DNA of 42,389 bases from JAXLYX01 sp046351215 (GTDB taxonomy: Bacteria; Myxococcota_A; Polyangia; Polyangiales; Houyiibacteriaceae), in NCBI GenBank assembly GCA_046351215.1, contig JAXLYX010000029.1, positions 1 to 42,389 of the forward strand, given 5' to 3'. Positions 15,992 through 25,689 of the stretch are shown here, piece by piece. The translations under genes and the position numbers were made by a program. The notes beneath the pieces were generated by a model, which saw nothing but the letters and a program-made list of their open reading frames with translations, was not told where the DNA came from and did no database searches. Every line of letters begins with the position of its first letter. Position 1 is the stretch's first letter.

Positions 15992-16361
15992 CGGGGGGTG
16001 CCTCCGGGGCGTCTACGGCGCGCGAGCATAGCAGCGAGGTCCGAGCCCCGCCCCTTCGCGGCCGACGCGTCGGGGACGGCCCCGGGCGGTCGCCCGGGCG
16101 ACCATCGGTCCCGGGCACGCCCGGTTTCTCGCGGACCTGGACCTGGGCCGTGTAGGCTGCCGCCGCCCCTTGCCGCACCACGCCGTATGTTTCAGCCCGG
16201 ATCCGTCCCCATCCTCGGACGACAAAACTACCCAATTCGCGGGGATGACACGCGAATTTCGCCGATCCCCCATAGGCATCCGCCACGACGTGCGTAAGTC
16301 TCGTTCACAAGGGGGCGGCCACGGAAACGTGGCTACGGCACCCCTGTCAGGAGAGCCCTGC
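15992..16361 (+). promoter_or_regulatory. 370-base divergent gap with a highly structured leader
   Basis: No gene is visible here. The right half is rich in exact inverted repeats: AATTCGCG 16234-16241 with CGCGAATT 16251-16258; GGGGAT 16241-16246 with ATCCCC 16265-16270, which would form a pseudoknot or alternative with the first stem; and GCCACG 16318-16323 with CGTGGC 16328-16333 closing a GAAA tetraloop. This last hairpin lies inside an outer stem, ACA(A)GGGG 16306-16314 with CCCCTGT 16341-16347. The outer stem ends at the AGGAG ribosome site (16349-16353) of the 103-residue gene. This looks like a folded 5' leader, perhaps a regulatory RNA. No match to a known riboswitch was recognised. 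Confidence 0.45.
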
Positions 16362-16673
16362 ATGGATCCGTTGACCCTCGGCATCGAACGTCTTCTCCAG
16401 GCCGCGCACGTCGCCCTCGCCGTGCGGAACGGCACGGATGCGGATTGGTTCGCCCAGGAGCTCGAGAAGCTCTACGCGGCCCACCGCAACCGCGTCGGGA
16501 ACGTCGCCGTGAAGAGGACCGAGGACGACGCCATCCTCGTCGTCGGTGCGCAGGGCGCGGCCCGCAAGCTCGCGCGCGAGGGAACGTACTGGGCCCTCGA
16601 TCAGGCGAATCCGATGAACGACGCGCCGGTCTGGGCGCCGCATCGCGTCGCCCTCGAGCTCGCGCACGTCTGA
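16362..16673 (+). CDS. Hypothetical 103-residue protein with structured leader
   Basis: A small soluble protein. The first half is helical (LTLGIERLLQAAHVALAVRN, DADWFAQELEKLYAAHRNR). The second half has two short strands (VGNVAVKRTEDDAILVVGA) and a helix. There is no signal peptide, membrane segment or motif I recognise. The ATG at 16362 is well supported by AGGAG nine bases upstream, whereas an in-frame ATG at 16170 would translate the folded leader into low-complexity sequence. It is a single gene, convergent with the DUF99 gene 36 bases away. Confidence 0.7.
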   Translation: MDPLTLGIERLLQAAHVALAVRNGTDADWFAQELEKLYAAHRNRVGNVAVKRTEDDAILVVGAQGAARKLAREGTYWALDQANPMNDAPVWAPHRVALELAHV

Positions 16674-16709
16674 GCCACCGGGCTCTCCGGCCTCGCGACG
16701 GCGACCGAG

Positions 16710-17273
16710 CTAGCCTCCTCCGCGACTCCTCCCGCGGACGAGCGCACCGGCGACCAGATGCGCGACGCGGAGCGGCTCCGGCACGAGTCCTTCCCGAGTC
16801 GTCGAACCGAGCAGGCGCTCGGCTTCGAGGGGAGTGATGCCGACGCGCTGCACGTGGACGTGTCCGAGCGGCTCGATCGCCGGCGCTGCCTCCACGAGGG
16901 CCCATTTGGCGGCCCCCCCGGGCACCTTCGTGAGCAGCGCCTCGCGGATCGCCCCGAGATCCGGGCGCCTGCGCATCACGGTCAGCACCGGTCGTCCCGT
17001 CGCGCGCGCGAGCCCCTCGAGGTCGACGACGTTGAAGCCGGCGACCGTGATGCCTCGGAGGAGGATGGCGCGGACGTGGGGCGCCCCGCCGGCGCGTTCG
17101 AGGAGCTCGGCGATCGCTCGCGTCGCGTTGCGGCCGTCGCGACGGGCGCGTCCGATCACGAAGCCCTCGATCCGCGTGCCCGCGGCGAGGACCCCGACGA
17201 GCGGCACGTCGCCCCGGTGGTCGTGCGCGAAGGGGCCGTCGTCGACCCCGAGGACGTTCGTCAGCCGGCGCAT
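16710..17273 (-). CDS. DUF99 family protein (endonuclease V-related)
   Basis: A 187-residue protein of the DUF99/UPF0215 family, best known from archaea and related in fold to endonuclease V. The N-terminal VLGVDDGPF (residues 7-15) carries the paired Asp. DVPLVGVLAAGTRIEGFVIG, ILLRGITVAGFNVVDLEGLA (about 70-89) and TGRPVLTVMRRRPD follow in family order. Nuclease activity has not been established for the family, so function is open. It lies 43 bases downstream of typA on the same strand and may be co-transcribed with it. It is normal length. Confidence 0.82.
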   Translation of the reverse strand: MRRLTNVLGVDDGPFAHDHRGDVPLVGVLAAGTRIEGFVIGRARRDGRNATRAIAELLERAGGAPHVRAILLRGITVAGFNVVDLEGLARATGRPVLTVMRRRPDLGAIREALLTKVPGGAAKWALVEAAPAIEPLGHVHVQRVGITPLEAERLLGSTTREGLVPEPLRVAHLVAGALVRGRSRGGG

Positions 17274-17316
17274 GCGCCGATGGTACGAGACCTCGGGATC
17301 GACGGGAACGCGGGAA

Positions 17317-19134
<1,818 letters not shown>

Positions 19135-19204
19135 GGCGGGATCCGGGGCTTGGGAGGCCCCCCTGCTAGCACGGGTCGCGGCGCGGGTCGAAGCGGCGTG
19201 GGGA

Positions 19205-20416
19205 TCAGGGCCCCGCCGCAGGGACCTCGGGCACGGGCGGCGGCCGCCTCGACACGGCGTAGGCCGTCACCCCGATGCCGAGCCCCACGACCAGGAGGAC
19301 GCCGATCGCGAGGTTCCGGTGTTTCTTCATGGATTCCGAGGCGATCCGCTTCTCCTCGGCCTCGATCTCGGCCGCGAGCGCGGCCCGCTCCGCCGCCGTC
19401 CGCGGCCCCGTCCGCTGCGCTTCGCGAACCGTCTTCTTGAGGGGCGATCGATCGAGCCTCGGACCGTCCGCCGCCTCCTTCGGGAAGAGGGCTCGGACGT
19501 ATTCGCCGAGGCTCGGAACCGCCATCCGGGCCTGGGCGGCGCGGCCGAAGCTGCGCAGCGCGTGTTCGAACGCCTCGGCCGACTGGAAGCGCTCGTCGCG
19601 CTTCTTCGCGAGCGCCTTCTTCAGGATGAAGTCGAGCTCGGAAGGGACGTCCTCGCGCGACTCCCGCAGGGACGGCACGGCGCCCTCGAAGATCACGGCC
19701 GCCACCGTCTGGAACTCGTCGCCGCGATCGAAGAGGGGCTTCCCCGTGAGCGACTCGTACGCGCAGACGCCGAGCGAGAAGACGTCGCTCCGTCCGTCGA
19801 GCGGGAGCGCGTGGTACTGCTCGGGCGACATGTAGCCGAACTTCCCCTTCAGCTCGCCGTGCTGGGTCTTCACGGTATGACCCGTGGCCTTGGCGATGCC
19901 GAAGTCGAGCAGCTTCACCGTGCCGTCGAAGCCGACCAGGATGTTCTCCGGCGTGACGTCGCGGTGCACGACGTGGAGCGGCTGGCCGCGCTCGTCCTGG
20001 GCGGTGTGCGCGTGGTGCAGCGCCGACGCCACGTCGGCCGCGATCCGCGCAGCGAGGATCGGCGGGATGCCGCCCTTCTCGGCCGCACGATGGGCGAGCG
20101 CGCGGAGATCGACGCCGTCCACCCACTCCATCGCGAAGTAGATCGAGCCCTCGTCGGTGCCGAATTCGATGGTCCGACAGAGCGAGGGATGTCGCAGCCG
20201 CGCGAGCAGCCGGGCCTCCTGCCGCAGGCTCTCGATGTGGCGGGGATCCTCCGACACGTGCGGGAGGGCCCGTTTCACGACGACGATGCGACGCTCCCCG
20301 ACCGTCTCGCGCGCGAGGAAGACCTCCGCCATCCCTCCGACGCCGATCCGACCGAGGATGTCGTAGTTGCCGATCGTGCCGATCGGCGGAAGGGTTTCGA
20401 AGGACCTCGGGCTCAA
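19205..20416 (-). CDS. Membrane-anchored Ser/Thr protein kinase
   Basis: A 403-residue Hanks-type kinase of the kind abundant in myxobacteria. The glycine loop is GRIGVGGMAEV (about 21-31), the ATP-binding Lys is in IVVVKRALP, the catalytic loop is HRDVTPENIL (about 150), and the Mg motif is DFGIAK (about 170), followed by GKFGYMSPEQ. All key residues are present, so it should be active. After a charged linker rich in Glu/Lys a single membrane helix (LAIGVLLVVGLGIGVTAYAV) lies near the end, followed by a short Pro-rich tail. The only reasonable in-frame start is a TTG at 20416 with no ribosome site. It overlaps the stop of an 11-codon frame; see that entry. Substrates are unknown. Confidence 0.88.
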   Translation of the reverse strand: MSPRSFETLPPIGTIGNYDILGRIGVGGMAEVFLARETVGERRIVVVKRALPHVSEDPRHIESLRQEARLLARLRHPSLCRTIEFGTDEGSIYFAMEWVDGVDLRALAHRAAEKGGIPPILAARIAADVASALHHAHTAQDERGQPLHVVHRDVTPENILVGFDGTVKLLDFGIAKATGHTVKTQHGELKGKFGYMSPEQYHALPLDGRSDVFSLGVCAYESLTGKPLFDRGDEFQTVAAVIFEGAVPSLRESREDVPSELDFILKKALAKKRDERFQSAEAFEHALRSFGRAAQARMAVPSLGEYVRALFPKEAADGPRLDRSPLKKTVREAQRTGPRTAAERAALAAEIEAEEKRIASESMKKHRNLAIGVLLVVGLGIGVTAYAVSRRPPPVPEVPAAGP

Positions 20417-20445
20417 GGCGTCGTGTTCGCGGGTGGGTCGTCCAT
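20413..20445 (-). other. Short frame ending in the kinase TTG start, or lost kinase N-terminus
   Basis: An ATG at 20445 opens MDDPPANTTP and stops at a TGA that overlaps the kinase TTG (TTGA). The peptide resembles the disordered Pro/Thr-rich start of many bacterial Ser/Thr kinases. Adding one base, or a -1 slip at the CCTT, would join it in frame to SPRSFETLPPIG of the kinase. Possibilities are a coupling leader peptide, a one-base deletion in the strain or assembly, or chance. Confidence 0.4.
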
Positions 20446-20512
20446 GGTAGCGCAGGCCGGGCGCCCGGGGGAACGTCGCCGATGGGACGCCGATCGTGGT
20501 AAGGGAAGGTGC

Positions 20513-21403
20513 GTGGCCACCCTCGCATCGTGGATTCGCGCGGCGCGCCCCCTCGCCCAGGCCAATCTCGCGATCCCGCTCGCACTGGGGCAGGCCGCCG
20601 CGTACCACGCGCACGGAACCTTCGACCTCCGGCTGGCGATCGCGATCCACGCCTTCGGCCTGTTCGACCACCTCCTCATCGTCTTCGCGAACGACTACGC
20701 CGACCGCGAGACCGACGACGGACGCACGACGTGGATCTCCGGGGGCTCGGGCGTCCTCGCGAGCGGCGCCATCCGCCCGGAGGCGCTGAGGCGGGCTGCG
20801 TTCGTGGCCGGCGCGCTCGCCTTCGCGGTCACCGTGCCGATCGTCGCGGTGCGGCCCTGGGTCCTCTTCGCCGCGCCGGTCGCGGCGGCCCTGCTCGCGG
20901 CCTACTCCCTGCCACCGTTCGATCTCTCGCGTCGCGGTGGGGGCGAATGGCTGCAGTCCCTCGGCGTCGGCGTCGGTCTCCCGGCGTTCGGCTTCTACGT
21001 CCAGAGCGGGGATCCGCGGCCCCCCGCCGCCGTCCTGCTCCCCTCCTTCCTGCTCGCCTTCGCCGGCCACGTGCTCACGGCGCTGCCGGACGAGACGAGC
21101 GATCGAGCGGCCCACAAGCGGACGCTCGTCGTGCGTCTCGGCGCCCCGCGTGCCACCGCCCTCGCCATGGCGGCCGTGACGGTGGCAGCGCCGTTCGTCG
21201 CCGTCGCGACGGGCCCCACGATGGGCGCGTGGAAGACGCGTGCACTGCTCGTCCTCGCGGTCACCGTGCCGACCTTCGGCCACCTGCTCGCCTCGATCCG
21301 TCGCGGTCGCAGGCCGTTCTCCGCGGTCTTCGTCGCGCTCGTCTCGGTCGAGCTCGTGCTCGTCACCTTCGTGCTCTGGCTCGCCGGATGCCCCTGGCCG
21401 TGA
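20513..21403 (+). CDS. UbiA-family prenyltransferase, first copy
   Basis: A 296-residue integral membrane protein of the UbiA superfamily, which transfers prenyl chains to aromatic or quinone precursors. The first Asp-rich motif is NDYADRETD (about 60-68) and the second is DETSDRAAHKRT (about 192). Around eight hydrophobic helices are visible. AYSLPPFDLSRRGGGEWLQS between the motifs resembles the corresponding loop of MenA, so menaquinone synthesis is possible, but the substrate cannot be read from sequence. The GTG start has GGGAAGG upstream. It is divergent from the kinase gene and ends one base from the convergent orphan at 21405. Confidence 0.85.
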   Translation: MATLASWIRAARPLAQANLAIPLALGQAAAYHAHGTFDLRLAIAIHAFGLFDHLLIVFANDYADRETDDGRTTWISGGSGVLASGAIRPEALRRAAFVAGALAFAVTVPIVAVRPWVLFAAPVAAALLAAYSLPPFDLSRRGGGEWLQSLGVGVGLPAFGFYVQSGDPRPPAAVLLPSFLLAFAGHVLTALPDETSDRAAHKRTLVVRLGAPRATALAMAAVTVAAPFVAVATGPTMGAWKTRALLVLAVTVPTFGHLLASIRRGRRPFSAVFVALVSVELVLVTFVLWLAGCPWP

Positions 21404-21404
21404 C

Positions 21405-22151
21405 TCAGCCGCCGTGGCCCGGGATGCCGAGCGCCGAGGCGCGCTCGGTCCGGAGCTCGGCGAACGGCCGGTCCCAACGAGGCGAGGCGTCGATCCGGTA
21501 GGCCTCGACGGGCAGGAGACCGCGCGCAGCGAGGTCGCGGAGCAGGCGGATCTCGTCCTCGGGGTCGCGCGAGAAGCGGAACACGTTGCGAGGGCGATCG
21601 TCGAGCAACGAGGGATACTCCGCGTCGTCCTGCGCGATCAACGCGAGGAGCTCGTGGCCCCGCCTCCTCGAGTAGCGCAGGAACTCGAGATCGAAGGGCC
21701 CGACGTCCCGTCGGTCCGTCGGCGAGCGCCTCACCCATTTCGCCCAGTCGAAGCCGTACGTGAAGTCGTGCACGTACTGGAAGCGGATCGGCGAGCGCAT
21801 TCCGTAGATGCGCATGAGCTCGACGATGACGCCAGAGGCCTCGCGGACGAACGCGACGGGAGCCTCCGTCGCCCGGGCTTCCGCGACCAGGCTCGACGCC
21901 AGGAAGTCCGAGTCCCAGAAGAGGTTGTCCGGGAAGCTCTCGAGCTGGGCCTCGACGACCGCCCCGAGCGCGGCGGCAAGGGCCGCCTCGAGCGGTGCGT
22001 CGCCGCGCGTCAGGACGGCCACGAGCCCGGCGAGAGGCGTCGGACGCGTCCGCGCCGGGGCGAGCGTGAGCGCGCCGTGCGGGAGGGCGTCGAGACGAGC
22101 ATCGAGGGCGTCGAGGAGCGAGGAGCGCAACGTCGGTCCGGGAGGTTTCAT
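21405..22151 (-). CDS. Orphan protein between two UbiA genes
   Basis: A 248-residue soluble protein that I do not recognise. Distinct blocks are ESFPDNLFWDSDFLASSLV, RSPIRFQYVHDFTYGFDWAKW (rich in aromatics and His), GPFDLEFLRYSRRRGHELL and a C-terminal LPVEAYRIDASPRWDRPF. No signal peptide or membrane helix is present. It overlaps the upstream UbiA-like gene by ATGA (22148-22151), so the two are translated together and likely act in one pathway. Its 3' end faces the first UbiA gene with one base between the stops. Function is unknown. Confidence 0.7.
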   Translation of the reverse strand: MKPPGPTLRSSLLDALDARLDALPHGALTLAPARTRPTPLAGLVAVLTRGDAPLEAALAAALGAVVEAQLESFPDNLFWDSDFLASSLVAEARATEAPVAFVREASGVIVELMRIYGMRSPIRFQYVHDFTYGFDWAKWVRRSPTDRRDVGPFDLEFLRYSRRRGHELLALIAQDDAEYPSLLDDRPRNVFRFSRDPEDEIRLLRDLAARGLLPVEAYRIDASPRWDRPFAELRTERASALGIPGHGG

Positions 22152-23095
22152 CGGACGGTCGCGATCCCGACGATCACGGCCGCGAGGAGGAGCGTAGCCC
22201 CCCACGAGCCTCGATGCAGGATGCCTTTGTACGCGGCCTGCTCCGCGAACGCGTCGGTGACCGCGGCCGCGCTCGCCCGCGCCAGCAGACGCCTCACCCC
22301 GAGGAGGACGAGCGGCGGGAGGAGGAAGACGAGGGCCCGAGGGTCCCTCGGGGCCGCGAGCGGCGGGAGCAGCGCGAAGAGGGCGGCTCCGAGGAGGACG
22401 AAGCGCTCCACCCAGAGGCGCGCGGCGGCGTTGCCCCACCGGGTCACGAAGGTGCGCTTGCCCCCGAGCGCGTCGCTCCGCTCGTCCGAGAGGCCGCTCG
22501 CGACCGCGCTGGCGAGGCAGAGCGCCACGTGCCCGGGAATCACGGCGAGACAGAGCGAGGAGAACCGCCCCTCCTGCGCATAGGCCTGGAACGCGACGAG
22601 CGCGCCGCCGACCGCGAATCCCTCGAGCCATTCGCCGCCTCCCCGGTAGTTCAGGCGGAGCGGGGGCAACGAGTACGCGACGAAGACGACGAGCCCGACG
22701 AGGCCCATGGCGAAGAGCCCCGGTCGGTCGAGGATGCGCTCTCCGACGGCCACGATCACGAGCGCGAGAGCGCCGGCGCACCATCCGGCCGCGGCCACCG
22801 CACGCGCCGGCAGGATGCCGTCCGGGATCGTCTTCGGCGAACCCGCGTGCGGGAACATGCGTCGCTTCAGGGAGTCGACGTCGCGGTCGGCGTGATCGTT
22901 GAGCAAGACGATGAACGCGACGTCCGCGAGCGCGTACGCCGAGACGATGACGAATGCGACAGGATCGAAACGCGCGGCGCCGACCGCACCGACGACCTGC
23001 CCGAGCACGGTCGGGACGAGGATCTTCGGCCAGCTCGCCGGCTTCAGCGCCCCGATCCATCGCCGGATCGTTCCATGCGTCGGGGAGGTCGACAT
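22148..23095 (-). CDS. UbiA-family prenyltransferase, second copy
   Basis: A 315-residue membrane protein, paralogous to the gene at 20513. The first motif is NDHADRDVD (about 66-74) and the second is SDERSDALGGKRTFVTRWG. The loop AYSLPPLRLNYRGGGEWLEG closely matches the first copy, so both belong to one subfamily. About eight helices are visible, plus an extended C-terminus with a segment RASAAAVTDAFAEQAAYKG absent from the first copy. The ATG at 23095 is in a 64-base divergent gap shared with the CYTH gene. It is co-translated with the orphan downstream. Substrate is not known; MenA-like activity on a quinone precursor is inference. Confidence 0.84.
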   Translation of the reverse strand: MSTSPTHGTIRRWIGALKPASWPKILVPTVLGQVVGAVGAARFDPVAFVIVSAYALADVAFIVLLNDHADRDVDSLKRRMFPHAGSPKTIPDGILPARAVAAAGWCAGALALVIVAVGERILDRPGLFAMGLVGLVVFVAYSLPPLRLNYRGGGEWLEGFAVGGALVAFQAYAQEGRFSSLCLAVIPGHVALCLASAVASGLSDERSDALGGKRTFVTRWGNAAARLWVERFVLLGAALFALLPPLAAPRDPRALVFLLPPLVLLGVRRLLARASAAAVTDAFAEQAAYKGILHRGSWGATLLLAAVIVGIATVR

Positions 23096-23147
23096 CGTAG
23101 GGCGGGATCCTACCTCACGACGACGAGACGACACGCCTCGACGATCG

Positions 23148-23153
23148 TATGAT
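23148..23153 (+). promoter_or_regulatory. -10 element for a possible leaderless CYTH transcript
   Basis: TATGAT (23148-23153) matches the -10 consensus at five of six bases. A transcript from it would begin near 23160, which is the G of the GTG start. No good -35 or ribosome site is present. The element lies between CGATC (23142-23146) and overlaps GATCG (23151-23155), a small inverted repeat. Confidence 0.4.
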
Positions 23154-23159
23154 CGCGAG

Positions 23160-24479
23160 GTGACCCGCGACGTCCACGCACTCCTGACGGTTCCCGCCTC
23201 GCGCGGGATCCGATTGCGCGCCCTCGATCTGCTCGAGCGCGCGCGCTCGTCCTCGCCGTCGCGCGGCTCGGACGCCCACACCGACGTGGAGGCCGTCGCG
23301 AGCCTCCATCGTTGGCTCGCGATCCACGCGCGACCGCTCTCCGACGCGACCGACACGAAGGCTGCGCGCGCCGCGGCGAAGACGGCCCGCCGGCATCGCG
23401 CCCACAAGGACGCGGCGCTCGGTGTCGGGATCCTCGGCTCGCTGGAGGTCGACGACCGTCGTGTGCTCAAGATCCGGAAGGGCCTCGAGCAGCGCCGGGA
23501 CGAGCTCGCGGCCAAGCTCCCGAAGGCCCACGAGCGATTCCTCGGGCGTGTCGACGAGCTCGCGTCGGCGCTCGATCACCTCGTCGTGGCGGTGCGGGCA
23601 CCGGAGGCGGAGCCCTCCTTCGCGGCCGTGCTCGGTGGGCTCTTGCGCCTCGAGTCGGCGGGGCTCGCCGCCGATCTCGCGAGCGTGGACTCCGTCGCCG
23701 ATCTCGACACGCTCCGGAGCGCTCGCGACCACGCGAGCCGCCTCGCCGCGTTGCTCGAGGCCGCCGCGGGGGCGGAGGGCGGCGACACGGCCATGGGACT
23801 CGTACGAGCCGTGGAACGAGCCCTCGAAGACGCCACGGTGCATGCGGATCTGGTCGTGCGTCTCGTCGGGGATCCGGACGAGGCGGACCTCGAGACCGGC
23901 CTGTCGGCGGTGGCGGGTGCCGCCCTCGACGGGTTCCGCGAAGCCTTCACGACCGCCGAGGACGAGCTCGATGCGCTCGACGAAGCGCTGGAATCGCTCT
24001 CGCGACGGCTCGAGGGAGACAGTACCACGGAGACGGAATACAAGTTCCTCCTCACGGCCGTCCCTCCCGAAGCCCGACGCGGCCGGGCGGAGACGCTCTC
24101 GCAGGGCTACGTCCCCGGCAAACGCCTCCACGAGCGGATCCGGAAGGTGGTCGGAGCCGACGGGACGACCTACGTGCGCACGGTGAAGCTCGGCGTCGGC
24201 GCGCAGCGCATCGAGATCGAGGAGGAGACCGACGAGGCGATCTACGAGGGGCTCTGGGCGCTGACCCAGGGCAAGCGGGTCGAGAAGATCCGCTACTCCG
24301 TCGACGACGGAGGTCTCACCTGGACCGTGGACAAGTTCACGGACCGCGATCTCGTGCTCGCCGAGGTCGAGGTCCCATCGCTCGACGTGGTCCCCGGGCT
24401 CCCGAGCTGGCTTTCGCCCTACGTCGTTCGCGAGGTGACGAACGATCCGCAGTACGTGAACCTGAACCTCGCGCGCTGA
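23160..24479 (+). CDS. CYTH-domain protein with long helical N-terminal region
   Basis: A 439-residue protein. The C-terminal third (from about 288) is a CYTH/triphosphate-tunnel domain: the ExExK signature is in TETEYKFL, followed by SQGYVPGKRLHERIRK, TVKLGVGAQRIEIEEETDEA, VEKIRYSV and DLVLAEVEVPS. Such domains bind triphosphates or polyphosphate and include thiamine triphosphatases and adenylate cyclases. The first 280 residues are helical and rich in His, Arg, Leu and Glu. This region may be a diverged CHAD domain, a common CYTH partner that binds polyphosphate, but its motifs are not clear and it lies before rather than after CYTH. Start is GTG, chosen as the first start after the -10 and divergent from ubiA. 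Confidence 0.8.
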   Translation: MTRDVHALLTVPASRGIRLRALDLLERARSSSPSRGSDAHTDVEAVASLHRWLAIHARPLSDATDTKAARAAAKTARRHRAHKDAALGVGILGSLEVDDRRVLKIRKGLEQRRDELAAKLPKAHERFLGRVDELASALDHLVVAVRAPEAEPSFAAVLGGLLRLESAGLAADLASVDSVADLDTLRSARDHASRLAALLEAAAGAEGGDTAMGLVRAVERALEDATVHADLVVRLVGDPDEADLETGLSAVAGAALDGFREAFTTAEDELDALDEALESLSRRLEGDSTTETEYKFLLTAVPPEARRGRAETLSQGYVPGKRLHERIRKVVGADGTTYVRTVKLGVGAQRIEIEEETDEAIYEGLWALTQGKRVEKIRYSVDDGGLTWTVDKFTDRDLVLAEVEVPSLDVVPGLPSWLSPYVVREVTNDPQYVNLNLAR

Positions 24480-24509
24480 CCTGGGCCGGTCCCGGCGTTC
24501 CCGCGAGCG

Positions 24510-25640
24510 TCAGCCCACGGTCGGCGGAGGGCGCGAGGAGACGCGGCGGTCCTCGCGCGGGTCCTCGTCCATGATCTGCATCCCGAGGCGCTTCGCCCGC
24601 TCGCGCCACTTCGCGCGCGCCATCTCGCGCAGGCTCTGGACCTTGTCGGCCTCGTCGATGATCTGCATGCCGAGGAGGGTCTCGAGGACGTCCTCCATGG
24701 TGACGACGCCGGCCACGCCACCGTACTCGTCGACGACGAGCGCGATGTGCTCGCGCTTCGAGAGCAGGGTCTCGAAGAGCTGCGGCACGGGCAAGGTGTC
24801 CGGTACGACGAGGTGCGGTCGCGCGAGCTCGCCGAGGGTGCGCTGGTGCTCGTCCTTCGCCGCGGCGAGGTAGACGTCGTCCTTGAGCACGTAGCCCACG
24901 ACGTCGTCGACGTTGGTCGCCCGGTAGACCGGCACGCGGGAGAACTGCATCGCGTCCCGCCGATCGACGAACTGCCTCACCGTGGTCACGACCGGCAGCG
25001 CGAACATCACCGTGCGCGGCGTCATCAGATCGCGGGTGATGAGATCGGACAGGCTGAAGAGGTTCTTGATGATGCGCGACTCGCGCTCGTCGAAGACCCC
25101 TTGTTCCTTGCCGAGCTGCGCGAGCGCCGCGAGCTCGTGACGCGACACGGTGTCCGCCTCGGCGTCCTTCGGCTTGAGGGCCCGCCCGATGAAGTTGCTC
25201 AGCCAGATCAGGGGCTTCTGGACGAAGATCAGCACCTCGAGGGTGCGTACGGTGAAGGGGGTGAGCTCGCGGAAATAACGTGCGCCGAGGGTCTTGGGCA
25301 CGATCTCGGCGGCGATCAGGATCGCGAGCGTGAGGAGGATCGAAGTCGCCACCGCGGCCGTGTTGCCCCAGAGGACGATGGCCTGGGCGCCCGCGCCGGT
25401 GGCGCCGATCGTGTGCGAGACGGTGTTCAGGCTGAGGATCGCCGCGAGCGGTCGATCGACGTCGGCCTTCATCTCCCGCAGCACGGGGCCGAACTCCGAG
25501 CCTTCCTGCTCCAGCTGCGCGGCGTAGGCCGGCGTCACGCTGAGGAGCACCGCCTCGAGCATGGAGCAGAGGAAGGACAGCGAAAGCGCACCGAGGATGT
25601 AGGTGACGAACAGTGCCATCGCGAGGCGGGACCGTAGCAA
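24510..25640 (-). CDS. CNNM/CorC-type membrane protein with CBS pair
   Basis: A 376-residue membrane protein of the CNNM (DUF21) family, whose members influence Mg2+ or Co2+ transport. Three to four N-terminal helices include AILIAAEIVPKTLGARY, a hallmark of DUF21. Two CBS domains follow (about 200-330), with DLITRDLMTPRTVMFALP, FSRVPVYR, ALVVDEYGGVAGVVTMEDVL. The C-terminal CorC/HlyC domain found in many relatives is missing; the protein ends in a charged tail. TTG at 25640 has GGAG six bases upstream; the next in-frame ATG at 25619 lacks a ribosome site but is possible. It converges on the CYTH gene across 30 bases and lies 49 bases from ndh. Confidence 0.85.
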   Translation of the reverse strand: MLRSRLAMALFVTYILGALSLSFLCSMLEAVLLSVTPAYAAQLEQEGSEFGPVLREMKADVDRPLAAILSLNTVSHTIGATGAGAQAIVLWGNTAAVATSILLTLAILIAAEIVPKTLGARYFRELTPFTVRTLEVLIFVQKPLIWLSNFIGRALKPKDAEADTVSRHELAALAQLGKEQGVFDERESRIIKNLFSLSDLITRDLMTPRTVMFALPVVTTVRQFVDRRDAMQFSRVPVYRATNVDDVVGYVLKDDVYLAAAKDEHQRTLGELARPHLVVPDTLPVPQLFETLLSKREHIALVVDEYGGVAGVVTMEDVLETLLGMQIIDEADKVQSLREMARAKWRERAKRLGMQIMDEDPREDRRVSSRPPPTVG

Positions 25641-25689
25641 AGCCCGCTCCGAGCGTCGACTCCCGCCTGGGAGCCGCCCGAACGGAGGG

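Noticed and set aside
16301..16361. Cobalamin riboswitch, suggested by TCAGGAGA near a Cys-poor orphan gene
   Set aside because: Only the final TCAGGAGA-like string agrees; the rest of the conserved core is missing and the string is explained by the ribosome site.
16170..16361. N-terminal extension of the 103-residue protein from ATG 16170
   Set aside because: It would translate a stretch full of inverted repeats, and the ATG at 16362 has a strong ribosome site.
23160..24020. Confident CHAD-domain call for the N-terminal part of the CYTH protein
   Set aside because: Helical and basic composition is suggestive, but the usual CHAD His/Arg motifs are not clear.
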